From: Aureimonas sp. Leaf324
GTDB lineage: Bacteria > Pseudomonadota > Alphaproteobacteria > Rhizobiales > Rhizobiaceae
Assembly (NCBI RefSeq): GCF_001423245.1
Contig: NZ_LMOH01000027.1
Coordinates: forward strand, 124,001 to 188,000
Direction of reading: 5' to 3'
DNA length: 64,000 nucleotides
Shown here: positions 16,670 to 25,520 of the stretch, piece by piece
Layout: every line of letters begins with the position of its first letter
Numbering within the stretch: the stretch's first letter is position 1
Translations under genes and position numbers: made by a program
The notes under the pieces: generated by a model
Databases searched by the model: none
What the model was told of the DNA's origin: nothing
The model's input: only the letters and a program-made list of their open reading frames with translations

Positions 16670-16959
16670 CAGGCGGTCTCGGGGTTGTTGACCGACCAGT
16701 TCCAGCGTCGCACCGTGACCGACGAGAAGAGGCCCGCCCTGGCGAAGGGGTCCTGTTCGCCGAGCGCCCGCGCGGCCTCGGCGCTGTCCGCCTCGACCAC
16801 GATCAGGCTGCCGGTCGGCTTGCCGTCCTCGTCGAGGAAGGGGCCGGCGAACTTCAGCGTCGGGCCGAGCGACGTCAGGTGGGCGAGATGCTCCGGGCGG
16901 TTGTCGGCGCGCAGGGTTCCGGCATCCGCGCGGTCTTCGCAGAGAAGGGCATACAGCAT
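16669..16959 (-). CDS. YciI-like protein
   Basis: 96-aa member of the YciI/YCII family (dimeric alpha-beta barrel). It shows LYALLCEDRAD, RPEHLAHL with the conserved His near residue 25, GPFLDEDGKPTGSLIVVEA and DPFARAGLF. The conserved His-Asp pair of the family is thought to be catalytic in some relatives. Start chosen at ATG 16959; the upstream extension is GC-rich noise. Lies 64 bp after gpsA on the same strand, an order (tsaD-gpsA-yciI-EVE) that is common in Rhizobiales. Confidence 0.85.
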   Translation of the reverse strand: MLYALLCEDRADAGTLRADNRPEHLAHLTSLGPTLKFAGPFLDEDGKPTGSLIVVEADSAEAARALGEQDPFARAGLFSSVTVRRWNWSVNNPETA

Positions 16960-17023
16960 CGTCGGTCCCCGATCGGTTGGCTGACCGCCCCGTAGCAAAT
17001 CGGGCCGGGCGATCAAGCGGTTT

Positions 17024-17992
17024 TCAGAACTCGCGCTTGAGCGGTCGCGCCAGAAGCGCGGCCACGGCGTCGGCCACCGGCAGCGTCCCGTCGAGGATGC
17101 CGGCGACCGCCTGGATGATCGGCGCCTCGATCCCGCGCTCGGTGGCGAGCCGCGCCGCGACGCTTGCCGAGAAGACGCCCTCGGCCAGCTTCAGGGTCGA
17201 GAGGTCCTCGCCGCGCCCCAGCGCCAGCCCGTAGGCGAAGTTGCGCGACTGCGTGCCCGAACAGGTGAGCACGAGGTCGCCGAGGCCCGAGAGGCCCATC
17301 AGCGTGCGGGGATCGGCGCCGAGAGCTTCCCCGAGCCGCGTCAGTTCCACGAAACCGCGCGTGACAAGCGCGGCCTGCGCCGAGGCGCCGAGCCCGAGGC
17401 CGGCGCTGGCGCCAGCCGCGATGGCCAGAACGTTCTTCAGCGCCCCGCCCGCCTCGACGCCTAGGACGTCGGTGCCGGCATAGATGCGGAAGGCGGGGCC
17501 CGAGAGGCGGTGCGCCAGCGCGTCGGCGAGGTCCGCGTCGCGGGCGGCCAGCGTCACCGCCGTCGGCAGGCCCGCCGCGACATCGCTCGCAAAGCTCGGG
17601 CCGGACAGGACCGCGACCGGATGGCCGGGCAGTTCGGCCTCGACCACGGCGGAGGCGAAGAGCCCCGTGTCGCGCTCGATGCCCTTGGAGCAGAGGACGA
17701 GCGCGGCGCCGGCCGAAAGATGCGGCGCCAGCGTCCGGCACAGGGTGCGCAGCGTCTGGGCGGGCGTCACCAGGAGGACGATCCCGGCGCCTCCGATCGC
17801 CGCCGGCTCCAGCACCGCCTCGATGCCGGGGGGCAGCGCGATGCCGGGGAGATAGGCCGGATTTTCGCGCCGCACGTTGATGGCCTCGGCCACCGCCGCG
17901 TCGCGCAGGAGAAGGCGCACCGGCCCCTCGCGCGCGGCCATCGACGCCAGCGCCGTCCCCCAGGCGCCGCCGCCCACCACCGCGACGTTCAT
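17024..17992 (-). CDS. gpsA: NAD(P)+-dependent glycerol-3-phosphate dehydrogenase
   Basis: 322-aa cytosolic enzyme making sn-glycerol 3-phosphate from dihydroxyacetone phosphate for phospholipid synthesis. N-terminal Rossmann motif [10 protein letters not shown] (residues 7-16), the SKGIE segment, GPSFA, the catalytic-lysine segment [15 protein letters not shown] and GLGDLVLTC are all GpsA landmarks. The start at 17992 shares an ATGA overlap with the tsaD stop, so the two are co-translated. Length is normal for the family (about 330 aa). Confidence 0.95.
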   Translation of the reverse strand: MNVAVVGGGAWGTALASMAAREGPVRLLLRDAAVAEAINVRRENPAYLPGIALPPGIEAVLEPAAIGGAGIVLLVTPAQTLRTLCRTLAPHLSAGAALVLCSKGIERDTGLFASAVVEAELPGHPVAVLSGPSFASDVAAGLPTAVTLAARDADLADALAHRLSGPAFRIYAGTDVLGVEAGGALKNVLAIAAGASAGLGLGASAQAALVTRGFVELTRLGEALGADPRTLMGLSGLGDLVLTCSGTQSRNFAYGLALGRGEDLSTLKLAEGVFSASVAARLATERGIEAPIIQAVAGILDGTLPVADAVAALLARPLKREF

Positions 17993-19098
17993 GCCTTGGC
18001 TCCGCGCTTGCCGAAGCCGATCAGCGGCGCGGCGGTCTCGTCGAGCGGCCAGCGCGGGCGCACCGGGGCGCTGGAGGCGTCGCGCTCGCCCGCCTCCATG
18101 CGCTCCAGCCCGGCATAGGCGATCATCGCGGCGTTGTCTGTGCACAGGGCATGGGGCGGCGAGACGAGGCGCACGCCGGTGCGCTCCGACAGCGCGGCGA
18201 GCGCCCGGCGGATCTCGCCGTTGGCCGCGACGCCGCCCGCCACCGCGAGCGCAGGGTCGGCGAGATCGGGAAAGCGGTCGCGGAAGCGCGCCAGCGCCAG
18301 CGCCAGCCGGTCGGCGACGCTCTCGCTCGCCGCGCGCTGGAAGGCGGCGCAGAGGTCGGCGACGTCCTGGGGCTCCAGCGGCGCGTTGGCCTCGGCCGTC
18401 TGCCGCACCGCAGTCTTGAGCCCTGAGAACGAGAAGTCGAGCCGCTTCTCGCCGCGCAGCGGGCGGGGCAGGGGAAAGCGGTGCGGGTCGCCGCCGTCCG
18501 CCATGTGCTCGACGCTCGGGCCGCCGGGATGGGGCAGTTCGAGGAGCTTGGCGGTCTTGTCGAAGGCCTCGCCCAGCGCGTCGTCGATCGTCGTGCCCCA
18601 GCGCTCGTAGGCCCCGAGGCCCTCGACCAGCAGGATCTGCGTGTGCCCGCCCGAGACGAGAAGCAGGAGATAGGGATAGGCGAGGCCGTCGGTGAGGCGC
18701 GGCGTCAGCGCGTGGCCTTCCAGGTGGTTGACGGCGATGAAGGGCAGGCCGAGCGGCAGCGCGATGGCCTTGGCTGCGGTCGCGCCGACGATCAGCCCGC
18801 CGACGAGGCCGGGCCCGACGGTGGCCGCCACCGCGCCGATCTCGCGCAGCGACACGCCCGCCTCGTCGAGCGCGGCCCGGACGATCCCGCCGATCGCCTC
18901 GGCATGGGCACGCGCGGCGATTTCGGGCACCACGCCCCCGAAGGCGGCATGCTCGTCGATCTGGCTGAGGACGACGTTGGAGAGGATCCGCGCCCGGCCG
19001 TCGGCGTCGCGCCCGACCACGGCGGCCGCGGTCTCGTCGCAGCTCGTCTCGATGCCAAGGACGAGCGGGCCGGTGGGGGAGGGGGCTGTTGGCGTCAT
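17989..19098 (-). CDS. tsaD: tRNA N6-adenosine threonylcarbamoyltransferase TsaD
   Basis: 369-aa catalytic subunit for t6A37 modification of ANN-decoding tRNAs. Visible family features: [15 protein letters not shown] at the start, the metal-binding HLEGH motif in the [11 protein letters not shown] segment, [19 protein letters not shown], and [11 protein letters not shown] near the end. ATG 19098 gives a length near the family norm; the ATG four codons upstream is possible. Divergent from hemC across a 150-bp gap, a conserved arrangement in alphaproteobacteria. Confidence 0.96.
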   Translation of the reverse strand: MTPTAPSPTGPLVLGIETSCDETAAAVVGRDADGRARILSNVVLSQIDEHAAFGGVVPEIAARAHAEAIGGIVRAALDEAGVSLREIGAVAATVGPGLVGGLIVGATAAKAIALPLGLPFIAVNHLEGHALTPRLTDGLAYPYLLLLVSGGHTQILLVEGLGAYERWGTTIDDALGEAFDKTAKLLELPHPGGPSVEHMADGGDPHRFPLPRPLRGEKRLDFSFSGLKTAVRQTAEANAPLEPQDVADLCAAFQRAASESVADRLALALARFRDRFPDLADPALAVAGGVAANGEIRRALAALSERTGVRLVSPPHALCTDNAAMIAYAGLERMEAGERDASSAPVRPRWPLDETAAPLIGFGKRGAKA

Positions 19099-19248
19099 GG
19101 AGGAGCACATAGCCGCGCCACGGGGTTTTCGCCACCGTCGGCGCGCGCCGGGGCTTTGGTGTGGAACCCGCCCGCCAGCCTGTTGTAGGGAGGGGGCGCA
19201 CCGGCGGCGCATCCCACTGCTTGTGCTGCGATCGAAAGGCTGAGCCTC

Positions 19249-20181
19249 ATGACCTCCCGACCCTTCCGCATCGGCACGCGCGGCAGCCGCCTCGCGCTCG
19301 CCCAGGCGCACGAGGTCCGCACCCGCCTGATGGCCGCGCACGGCCTGCCGGAGGAGGCGTTCGAGGTCATGGTGATCTCGACCGCCGGCGACCGGATCCA
19401 GGATCGCGCCCTGTCGGAGGTCGGCGGCAAGGGGCTTTTCACCAAGGAGATCGAGGAAGCGCTCCTCGGCAACCAGATCGACGTCGCCGTCCATTCCTCC
19501 AAGGACATGGCGACCGCGGTGCCGGCCGGCCTCAGCCTCTCCGCCTTCCTGCCGCGCGAGGACGTGCGCGACGTCTTCATCGGCCGCCGCGTTCGGGCGA
19601 TCGCCGACCTGCCGCAGGGCGCGCGCGTCGGCTCCGCCTCGCTGCGGCGACAGGCCCTTCTGCGCCGGCTGCGCCCCGATCTCGATCTCGTGATCTTCCG
19701 CGGCAACGTCCAGACCCGTCTCCAGAAGCTGGAGCGCGGTGAGGTGGAGGGCACGCTTCTGGCGCTCGCCGGCCTCAACCGGCTGGACGCGGCTGGCGTC
19801 GCCGGCGAGATCCTCGACGTCGCGGCGTTTCCGCCGGCGCCGGGTCAGGGCGCGATCTGCGTCGAGCAGCGTGCGGCCGACGAGCGGACCGCCGAGATGG
19901 TGGCGCCGCTCGACCACGCGGAGACGCACCGCGCGCTTCTCGCCGAACGCGCCTTCCTCGCGGTCCTCGACGGCTCCTGCCGCACACCGATCGCCGCCTA
20001 TGCCGAGCCGCGCGGCGACGCCTTCCGCTTCCACGGCATGATCCTGACGCCGGACGGCGCGCGCATGCACGAGACCGAGATTCACATCCCCCAGACGGAT
20101 GCCGTGGAAGCGGCGAGCGATGCGGCCCGCGCGCTCGTCGCCGAGGCGGGGCCGGAGTTCTTCGCCGGCTGGGCCGGCTGA
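19249..20181 (+). CDS. hemC: Porphobilinogen deaminase (hydroxymethylbilane synthase)
   Basis: 310-aa enzyme that polymerises four porphobilinogens into hydroxymethylbilane. Landmarks: [14 protein letters not shown] at the start, VHSSKDM with active-site Asp-type residues, [18 protein letters not shown], and Cys244 in [13 protein letters not shown], which holds the dipyrromethane cofactor. Starts a heme operon hemC-hemD-mic60-hemY. The upstream 150 bp shared with tsaD should hold both promoters; I see no iron-control palindrome there. Confidence 0.96.
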   Translation: MTSRPFRIGTRGSRLALAQAHEVRTRLMAAHGLPEEAFEVMVISTAGDRIQDRALSEVGGKGLFTKEIEEALLGNQIDVAVHSSKDMATAVPAGLSLSAFLPREDVRDVFIGRRVRAIADLPQGARVGSASLRRQALLRRLRPDLDLVIFRGNVQTRLQKLERGEVEGTLLALAGLNRLDAAGVAGEILDVAAFPPAPGQGAICVEQRAADERTAEMVAPLDHAETHRALLAERAFLAVLDGSCRTPIAAYAEPRGDAFRFHGMILTPDGARMHETEIHIPQTDAVEAASDAARALVAEAGPEFFAGWAG

Positions 20182-20187
20182 GCCGCG

Positions 20188-20874
20188 GTGGCGCGGGTCC
20201 TCGTCCTGCGCGAGCCCGAGGACGGGGCGCGCACCGCCGCGATCCTGCGCGCGCGGGGCCACGAGCCGCTGCTGCTGCCCCTTCAGGTGGTGCGCCCGCT
20301 TGTGCCGCCGCTCGGGCCCGAGCCGGTGGGCGGGTTCCTCGCGACCAGCGCCCATGCCGCGCCCTGGCTCGCCGCCCATGCGACGGGCGCGGGCGCGCCG
20401 GTGCTGGCGGTCGGCGCCCGCACGGCCGAAGCGCTGCACGCGCGAGGGATTCCCGACGTGATCGAAGGGCCGGGCCGGGCCGAGGATCTCGTGCCGCTCG
20501 CCGAGGCGCTGCGGAGCCGAGCGCCGCTCGTCTACGCCGCCGGGCGCGTGCGCCTGCCCGATCTCGAACGGGGGCTGGCCGCGCGCGGCGTCGCCGTCCG
20601 CGCGCTCGAGGTCTACGACATGGCGGACCGCCGGCCGACGGACGAGGAGATCGACCGGGTTCTTTCGGGCGGCGTGCCGGACGCCGTCCTCCTCCTGTCG
20701 CGCCGGCAGGCCGAACTCTTCGAGGCGCTGTCCTCGAGCCGCCCCGCGCTCCGAAGCCTTGGCCTTCGCCCGCTCTGCCTCTCGGAGGCGGTGGCCGCGC
20801 GCCTCGATCCCTCGCGCCGCCCGGAATGGGGCGCACGCCCGACGCTCGAGGACCTTCTCGCGCGTCTGTCGTAA
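20188..20874 (+). CDS. hemD: Uroporphyrinogen-III synthase
   Basis: 228-aa protein starting with GTG 20188, six bases after the hemC stop. HemD is poorly conserved, but the two-lobed pattern fits: [21 protein letters not shown] at the start, FLATSAHAA in the first lobe, and the second-lobe segment [11 protein letters not shown]. Position between hemC and the Mic60/HemY pair is the usual alphaproteobacterial context. It closes hydroxymethylbilane into uroporphyrinogen III. Confidence 0.88.
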   Translation: MARVLVLREPEDGARTAAILRARGHEPLLLPLQVVRPLVPPLGPEPVGGFLATSAHAAPWLAAHATGAGAPVLAVGARTAEALHARGIPDVIEGPGRAEDLVPLAEALRSRAPLVYAAGRVRLPDLERGLAARGVAVRALEVYDMADRRPTDEEIDRVLSGGVPDAVLLLSRRQAELFEALSSSRPALRSLGLRPLCLSEAVAARLDPSRRPEWGARPTLEDLLARLS

Positions 20875-20938
20875 GCCGGCGGCGACGCGCTTCTTCACCG
20901 TGCCGGTTCACGAACGCGCTTGGTGTCCACAAACTCCG

Positions 20939-20966
20939 TTGCAGCTTGGCGCGGACACGCTAAATC
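20939..20966 (+). promoter_or_regulatory. Possible promoter upstream of mic60
   Basis: TTGCAG (20939-20944), a 16-base spacer and TAAATC (20961-20966), about 105 bp before the mic60 start. It sits in the 196-bp gap that interrupts the heme operon. Pattern only. Confidence 0.35.
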
Positions 20967-21070
20967 AGCAACGGCTCGTCCCGGCGCAAACCGGGCGGGC
21001 GGATCGGCCGTGCGCCGGAACCCAAAGGATGCGGCTTCGTTCGGAGCCGACGCGACTCGAGGAGACCCGG

Positions 21071-22735
21071 ATGGCCAATCGCCCGCGCCGCCCCACGACC
21101 GGCGGCAGACCGGAAACCATCATCGACGGCAAGGCCGAGCGGATCGGGGCGACCGGCGGGCCGGAGGATCTGGCGCGGTCTGCCGACGCCGAACGGTCGG
21201 CCGTCGAGCCGGACTTCGCCACGGACACGGTGGCGGGCGCCGACGAGGCGGTGGTGAGCGGGGGCGCGGCGACCGACCGGGCGCCGGCTCCGGCCGATAC
21301 GGTGGTCGAGACGGGCGACGCGGGGCGCGTCCACGATGCGGTGGCGAGCCCCGCGCCCGAAGGCGTCGACCGCGTCGAACCGGCGACGGGCGAGGCGCTG
21401 CCGGCCGGCGACGACCGGCCCGCGTCGGAGCGGGCCGACGAATCGCCGGCGATCGAGTTTGCGCGCGAGGAGGGCTTCGTGCCCGAGGATGCGGTGGCCG
21501 CCGAGCCGGCGCGACGGCATCTCGGCGAGTTCGAGGACGACGAGACCGTACATCCGCAGGCCGAGGCCGCGCGCACGCAGACCTCGGTTCCCGACAACAG
21601 CCCCTATCTCGCCGGCCATTCCAGCGAGCCCCGCGGCGGCGCAGGCTTCGGCTCTCTATTGGGCGCGGGCGCGCTCGGTGCCGTGATCGCCCTTCTTCTC
21701 GGCGGCACCGCCCTTTATGGCGGCCTCATCCCGCCGCCCGGCCAGCAGCAGCCGGTGCAGACCCAGCAGTTCGCCCAGGCCGGCGACGTCCAGCAGCTTC
21801 GCAGCGACCTCGATCAGGTGCGCGGTGTGGTCGAGCAGGTCCAGTCCGCGCAGGCCGCCGGCGGCGCGGGCTCGGGTACGGTATCCACCGCCGAGTTCAC
21901 GCAGCTGACCGATCGCGTCACCGCCAACGAGCGTGCCATCCAGAGCGGCGGCACCTCGACCGGCGACGCCGCGGCTGCGGCCGCCACCGCCAACGAGGCG
22001 GCGACCACCGCGCGCGACACCGCGGCGCGGGCCGAGACCGCCGCCAATGCCGCGCGCGACACCGCGAACGCCGCGCAGGGGGCCGCCGACGAGGCGCGCC
22101 AGGGCGTCTCCGCCGCGCAGCAGGCCGCCCAGAACGCCCAGAGCGCCGCCAACGAAGTCCGGTCGGCGATCGATGGCTTCGGCCAGCGCCTCGCCGCGAT
22201 CGAGGAGGCGAACAAGCGCGCCGCGGTCGCCCTGTCGGCCGCCGGGCTGAAGTCGGCGATCGACCGCGGCACGCCCTTCATGTCGGAACTGGAGACTTTC
22301 GCGACCGCCTCCGGCGACACTGAGGCCGTCGCCCCCTTGCGCGATTTCGCGGCCAAGGGCGTGCCCACCGCCTCGGCGCTGAACGCGCGCTGGCAGGAGG
22401 CCGAATCGGCGATCCTGTCCGCCGTGCGCCCGGAGGTCTCCACCGAGGACGTCGGCACGCAGGTCCTCTCGGGCCTGCGCTCGCTGGTTCAGGTCCGCCC
22501 GGCCGGCACCAGCGTCGCGCCCGATGCGCCGGGGCCGCAGGCGGCTGTCGCGCGCATGGACGCGGCCGTCACCTCCGGCGACTACGCCGCGTGGCTTGCC
22601 GAATGGGACAAGCTGCCGGACGCGGCCAAGACCGCCTCCGAGAGTTTCGCCGCCGACGTTCGCGCGCGCGTCGAGGCCGACCGCCTTATCCAGGACACGA
22701 TCAACCGCGCCGTCGGCGCCTCGTCGCAGGGCTGA
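21071..22735 (+). CDS. Mitofilin/Mic60 family membrane protein
   Basis: 554-aa protein with the architecture of alphaproteobacterial Mic60 (COG4223). An acidic, Pro-rich cytoplasmic region (1-190) is followed by one transmembrane segment near residue 195-220 (GSLLGAGALGAVIALLLGG), a long Ala/Gln-rich coiled coil (about 240-390) and a C-terminal mitofilin-like helical domain. Homologues shape inner-membrane invaginations and are known to lie beside hemY, as here. The start at ATG 21071 follows a purine-rich site; the open frame upstream overlaps hemD. The repetitive Ala-rich codons explain the DNA repeats around 21.95-22.15 kb. Confidence 0.85.
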   Translation: MANRPRRPTTGGRPETIIDGKAERIGATGGPEDLARSADAERSAVEPDFATDTVAGADEAVVSGGAATDRAPAPADTVVETGDAGRVHDAVASPAPEGVDRVEPATGEALPAGDDRPASERADESPAIEFAREEGFVPEDAVAAEPARRHLGEFEDDETVHPQAEAARTQTSVPDNSPYLAGHSSEPRGGAGFGSLLGAGALGAVIALLLGGTALYGGLIPPPGQQQPVQTQQFAQAGDVQQLRSDLDQVRGVVEQVQSAQAAGGAGSGTVSTAEFTQLTDRVTANERAIQSGGTSTGDAAAAAATANEAATTARDTAARAETAANAARDTANAAQGAADEARQGVSAAQQAAQNAQSAANEVRSAIDGFGQRLAAIEEANKRAAVALSAAGLKSAIDRGTPFMSELETFATASGDTEAVAPLRDFAAKGVPTASALNARWQEAESAILSAVRPEVSTEDVGTQVLSGLRSLVQVRPAGTSVAPDAPGPQAAVARMDAAVTSGDYAAWLAEWDKLPDAAKTASESFAADVRARVEADRLIQDTINRAVGASSQG

Positions 22736-22736
22736 C

Positions 22737-24152
22737 ATGCTGGCTATCCTCGCCTTCTTCCTCGTCGTCCTGGCCGCCGGTCTCGGCTTCGCCTGGCTCG
22801 CCGACCACCCGGGAACCGTGTCGCTGATCTGGCAGGGCCAGGAGGTCGGCACGAGCTTCACCGTCTTCGTGGTGCTGCAGATCGCGCTGGTCGTGGCGGC
22901 TGTTCTCCTGTTCTGGATCGTGCGCGGCTTCTTCAAGGCGCCCGACCGCGTGTCGCGCTTCTTCTCGACGCGCCGCCGCGACAAGGGCTATCGCGCGCTG
23001 TCGGCCGGCATCATCGCGGTCGGTGCGGGCGATGCCGTCACCGCGCGGCGCATGACCAAGCAGGCGGCCAAGCTCCTGCCGGGCCGTTCCGAGCCGATGC
23101 TGCGCTTCCTCGACGCGCAGACCGCGCTGATCGAGGGCGACAACGCCCGCGCCCGCTCGATCTTCGAGGAACTCGAAGCCCAGCCGGAGACGCGTCTCGT
23201 CGGCCTCAGAGGCCTCTACCTCGAGGCCGAGCGCCTCGGTGACCGGGGGGCCGCGCGCAACTACGCCGAGCGCGCCGTGCGCATCGCGCCCCATGTCGGC
23301 TGGGCCGGCGGCGCCGTGCTCGACCTGAAGGCGGCGCAGGGCGATTTCGACGGTGCTCTCGCGATTCTCGAGGCGCAGCGCGATTCGCGCCTGATCGACA
23401 AGGCGGAAAGCCGTCGCCTTCGCGCCGTGCTGCTGGCCGGCAAGGCGCAGACGCTCGCCGACGCCGACCCGAACGCCGCCCGCGCGCTCGCCCGCGAGGC
23501 GCAGAAGCTCGCACCCGATCTCGTTCCCGCCGCCGCGATCGCCGGTCGCGCCGCGATCCGCCTCGGCGACGGACGCGCCGCCACCAAGGCGCTGGAAGCC
23601 TCGTGGAAGCACGAGCCGCATCCCGAAATCGCCGCGCTCTACATCCACGCGCGCTCCGGCGACGGCGTCGAGGAGCGTCTGCGCCGCGCCCGTGCGCTCG
23701 CGGCGCTGCATCCCGGCCATGTCGAGTCGCGCCTTGCGGTGGCCCACGCCGCCCTCGACGCCCGCGATTTCGCGACCGCCCGCGCCGAGGCGACGGCTGC
23801 GGCCGAAGCCGCTCCGCGCGAATCGACCTACCTGCTTCTGGCCGACATCGAGGATGCCGAGTCCGGCAACGAGGCGCTGGTGCGCCAGTGGATGGCGCGC
23901 GCCGTCCATGCGCCGAAGGACCCGGCCTGGACGGCCGACGGCGTGACGCGTCGCGAGTGGGCGCCGGTGTCGCCGGTGACAGGCCGGCTCGACGCCTTCC
24001 GCTGGGTGTCGCCGCCCGCAACACCTCAGGTCGCGACCTTATCGGAGCCCGGCTCGATCCGCGCCATCGCCGACAGCTACCCCCGCAGCGCCGACCAGCC
24101 GCGCAGCCCGGACGCTGCGGCCGACACGCCGCGCCCCACCGAACACGCCTGA
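22737..24152 (+). CDS. hemY: HemY-like TPR membrane protein
   Basis: 471-aa protein. Two N-terminal transmembrane segments (about 1-22 and 40-65) precede the HemY_N domain, where the family shows FKAPDRVSRFFSTRRRDKGYRALS. The rest is a run of TPR-like helix pairs ending in a disordered tail. It lies one base after the mic60 stop (TGACATG). This HemY is the proteobacterial heme-operon protein of unclear function, not the Bacillus protoporphyrinogen oxidase of the same name. Confidence 0.9.
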   Translation: MLAILAFFLVVLAAGLGFAWLADHPGTVSLIWQGQEVGTSFTVFVVLQIALVVAAVLLFWIVRGFFKAPDRVSRFFSTRRRDKGYRALSAGIIAVGAGDAVTARRMTKQAAKLLPGRSEPMLRFLDAQTALIEGDNARARSIFEELEAQPETRLVGLRGLYLEAERLGDRGAARNYAERAVRIAPHVGWAGGAVLDLKAAQGDFDGALAILEAQRDSRLIDKAESRRLRAVLLAGKAQTLADADPNAARALAREAQKLAPDLVPAAAIAGRAAIRLGDGRAATKALEASWKHEPHPEIAALYIHARSGDGVEERLRRARALAALHPGHVESRLAVAHAALDARDFATARAEATAAAEAAPRESTYLLLADIEDAESGNEALVRQWMARAVHAPKDPAWTADGVTRREWAPVSPVTGRLDAFRWVSPPATPQVATLSEPGSIRAIADSYPRSADQPRSPDAAADTPRPTEHA

Positions 24153-24191
24153 CGCTCTCCCGCTTCCACCCCGCCCGACCCGGACGATTCG

Positions 24192-24668
24192 ATGCTCGAA
24201 GGATTGAAGGACTTCTTCGCCGCGCTGACCGGGGGCGGGCCCGGCCCGCACGACGCCGACGACCTCCGGGTCGCGGCGGCCGCACTTCTCTTCCATGTCG
24301 CGGAGGCGGACGGCTCGGCCTCCGCGCTGGAGATCGAGACGCTGCGGGCGGTCCTGGCGGAGGAATACGGCCTCGACGGCGAGGCGGCCCGGCGCATCGA
24401 AGCGGCGGGCGAGGCCGCCGACGCGGAAGCCGTCGATCTCTACCGGTTCACCAGCGTCCTGATGCGCCATCTCGGCGAAGCCGAGCGGGTGCGTTTCGTC
24501 GAGCTCCTGTGGCGCGTCGTCTTCGTCGATGGAGCGGTGCACGAGCTGGAGGACAACACGGTCTGGCGCATTGCGGAGCTTCTGGGCGTGTCGACCCGCG
24601 ACCGGATGCGCGGTAAGCACGATGCGATGCACGGTGCCGTGGAACGGGCCGGGAGCATCGAGGCTTGA
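24192..24668 (+). CDS. TerB-family tellurite resistance-like protein
   Basis: 158-aa all-helical protein of the TerB/COG4103 group. Conserved acidic motifs are visible: LLFHVAEADGSASALEIETL, which forms the metal-binding EF-hand-like turn in TerB, and the mirrored WRVVFVDGAVHELEDNTVWRIAELLGV. The family is a chromosomal single-domain type in Rhizobiales with no proven link to tellurite. The next gene starts inside its stop codon. Confidence 0.88.
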   Translation: MLEGLKDFFAALTGGGPGPHDADDLRVAAAALLFHVAEADGSASALEIETLRAVLAEEYGLDGEAARRIEAAGEAADAEAVDLYRFTSVLMRHLGEAERVRFVELLWRVVFVDGAVHELEDNTVWRIAELLGVSTRDRMRGKHDAMHGAVERAGSIEA

Positions 24669-25417
24669 AGGCATCCCTTCCTGGCGACGCGCCGTCCCGC
24701 TTCCGCCTGTCGGGACGCGACGACGAGCGGCCCATCCTCGTCGTCCTTCACCAGGAAACCTCGACGCCGGGCCGCGTCGGACAGGTGCTGGAGGCGGCGG
24801 GCGTGCGCATCGACGTGCGGCGGCCGGTGCTCGGCGAGCGCCTGCCCGCCACCCTCGACGAACATCGCGGCGCGATCCTCTTCGGCGGGCCGCCGAGCGC
24901 CAACGATCCCGACCCGCATCTGCGCCACGAGATCGACTGGCTCGACGTGCCACTGCGCGAGAACCGCCCGTTTCTCGGTATCTGCCTCGGCGCCCAGATG
25001 CTGTCGAAGCATCTCGGCGGCACCGTCGGGCCGCACCCGGAGGGCCTCGTCGAGGTCGGATACTATCCGCTGGAGGCGACGGCCGAGGGGCGTGCGCTTC
25101 TCGGCGACTGGCCGCCGATGGTCTACCAATGGCATCGCGAAGGGTTCACCTTGCCGGCCGGCGCGACGCTGCTGGCGACGGGCGAGCGCTTCCAGAATCA
25201 GGCAATGCGCTACGGCGACAACGCCTACGGGGTCCAGTTCCATGCCGAACTGACGCTCGCGATGATGCACCGCTGGACGACGCGCGGGCACGCGCGCCTG
25301 TCGCTGCCGGGCGCGCAAGCCAGGCGCGAGCACTTCACCGGCCGCGCCATCCACGATGCCCCGGTCAAGCGCTGGCTCGGTGATTTCCTGGCTCTGATCT
25401 TCGGGCGCGCCGTCTAG
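24665..25417 (+). CDS. Class I glutamine amidotransferase (GuaA-like, stand-alone)
   Basis: 250-aa GATase domain without a synthetase partner. Nucleophile Cys107 is in FLGICLGAQML, and the other triad members are His193 and Glu195 in GVQFHAELT. The FGGPPSANDPDP segment is typical of the glutamine amidotransferase subfamily often annotated as glutamine amidotransferase or GMP synthase-like. No ATG exists before the conserved core; I start at TTG 24665, which overlaps the terB-like stop (TTGA). Substrate unknown. Confidence 0.85.
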   Translation: MKASLPGDAPSRFRLSGRDDERPILVVLHQETSTPGRVGQVLEAAGVRIDVRRPVLGERLPATLDEHRGAILFGGPPSANDPDPHLRHEIDWLDVPLRENRPFLGICLGAQMLSKHLGGTVGPHPEGLVEVGYYPLEATAEGRALLGDWPPMVYQWHREGFTLPAGATLLATGERFQNQAMRYGDNAYGVQFHAELTLAMMHRWTTRGHARLSLPGAQARREHFTGRAIHDAPVKRWLGDFLALIFGRAV

Positions 25418-25520
25418 CCGGAAGCCCGCCTCGCATAAGCTCGTTTCGCTATGCAGCATCGGGTGGCCCTCGCATTCCGGGCGGCCGCACGGGACGGATG
25501 ACGCGCGGACGGGGACCCTC

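Noticed and set aside
21950-22200. Direct DNA repeats
   Set aside because: They are explained by repeated Ala/Arg/Asp/Gln codons of the Mic60 coiled coil.
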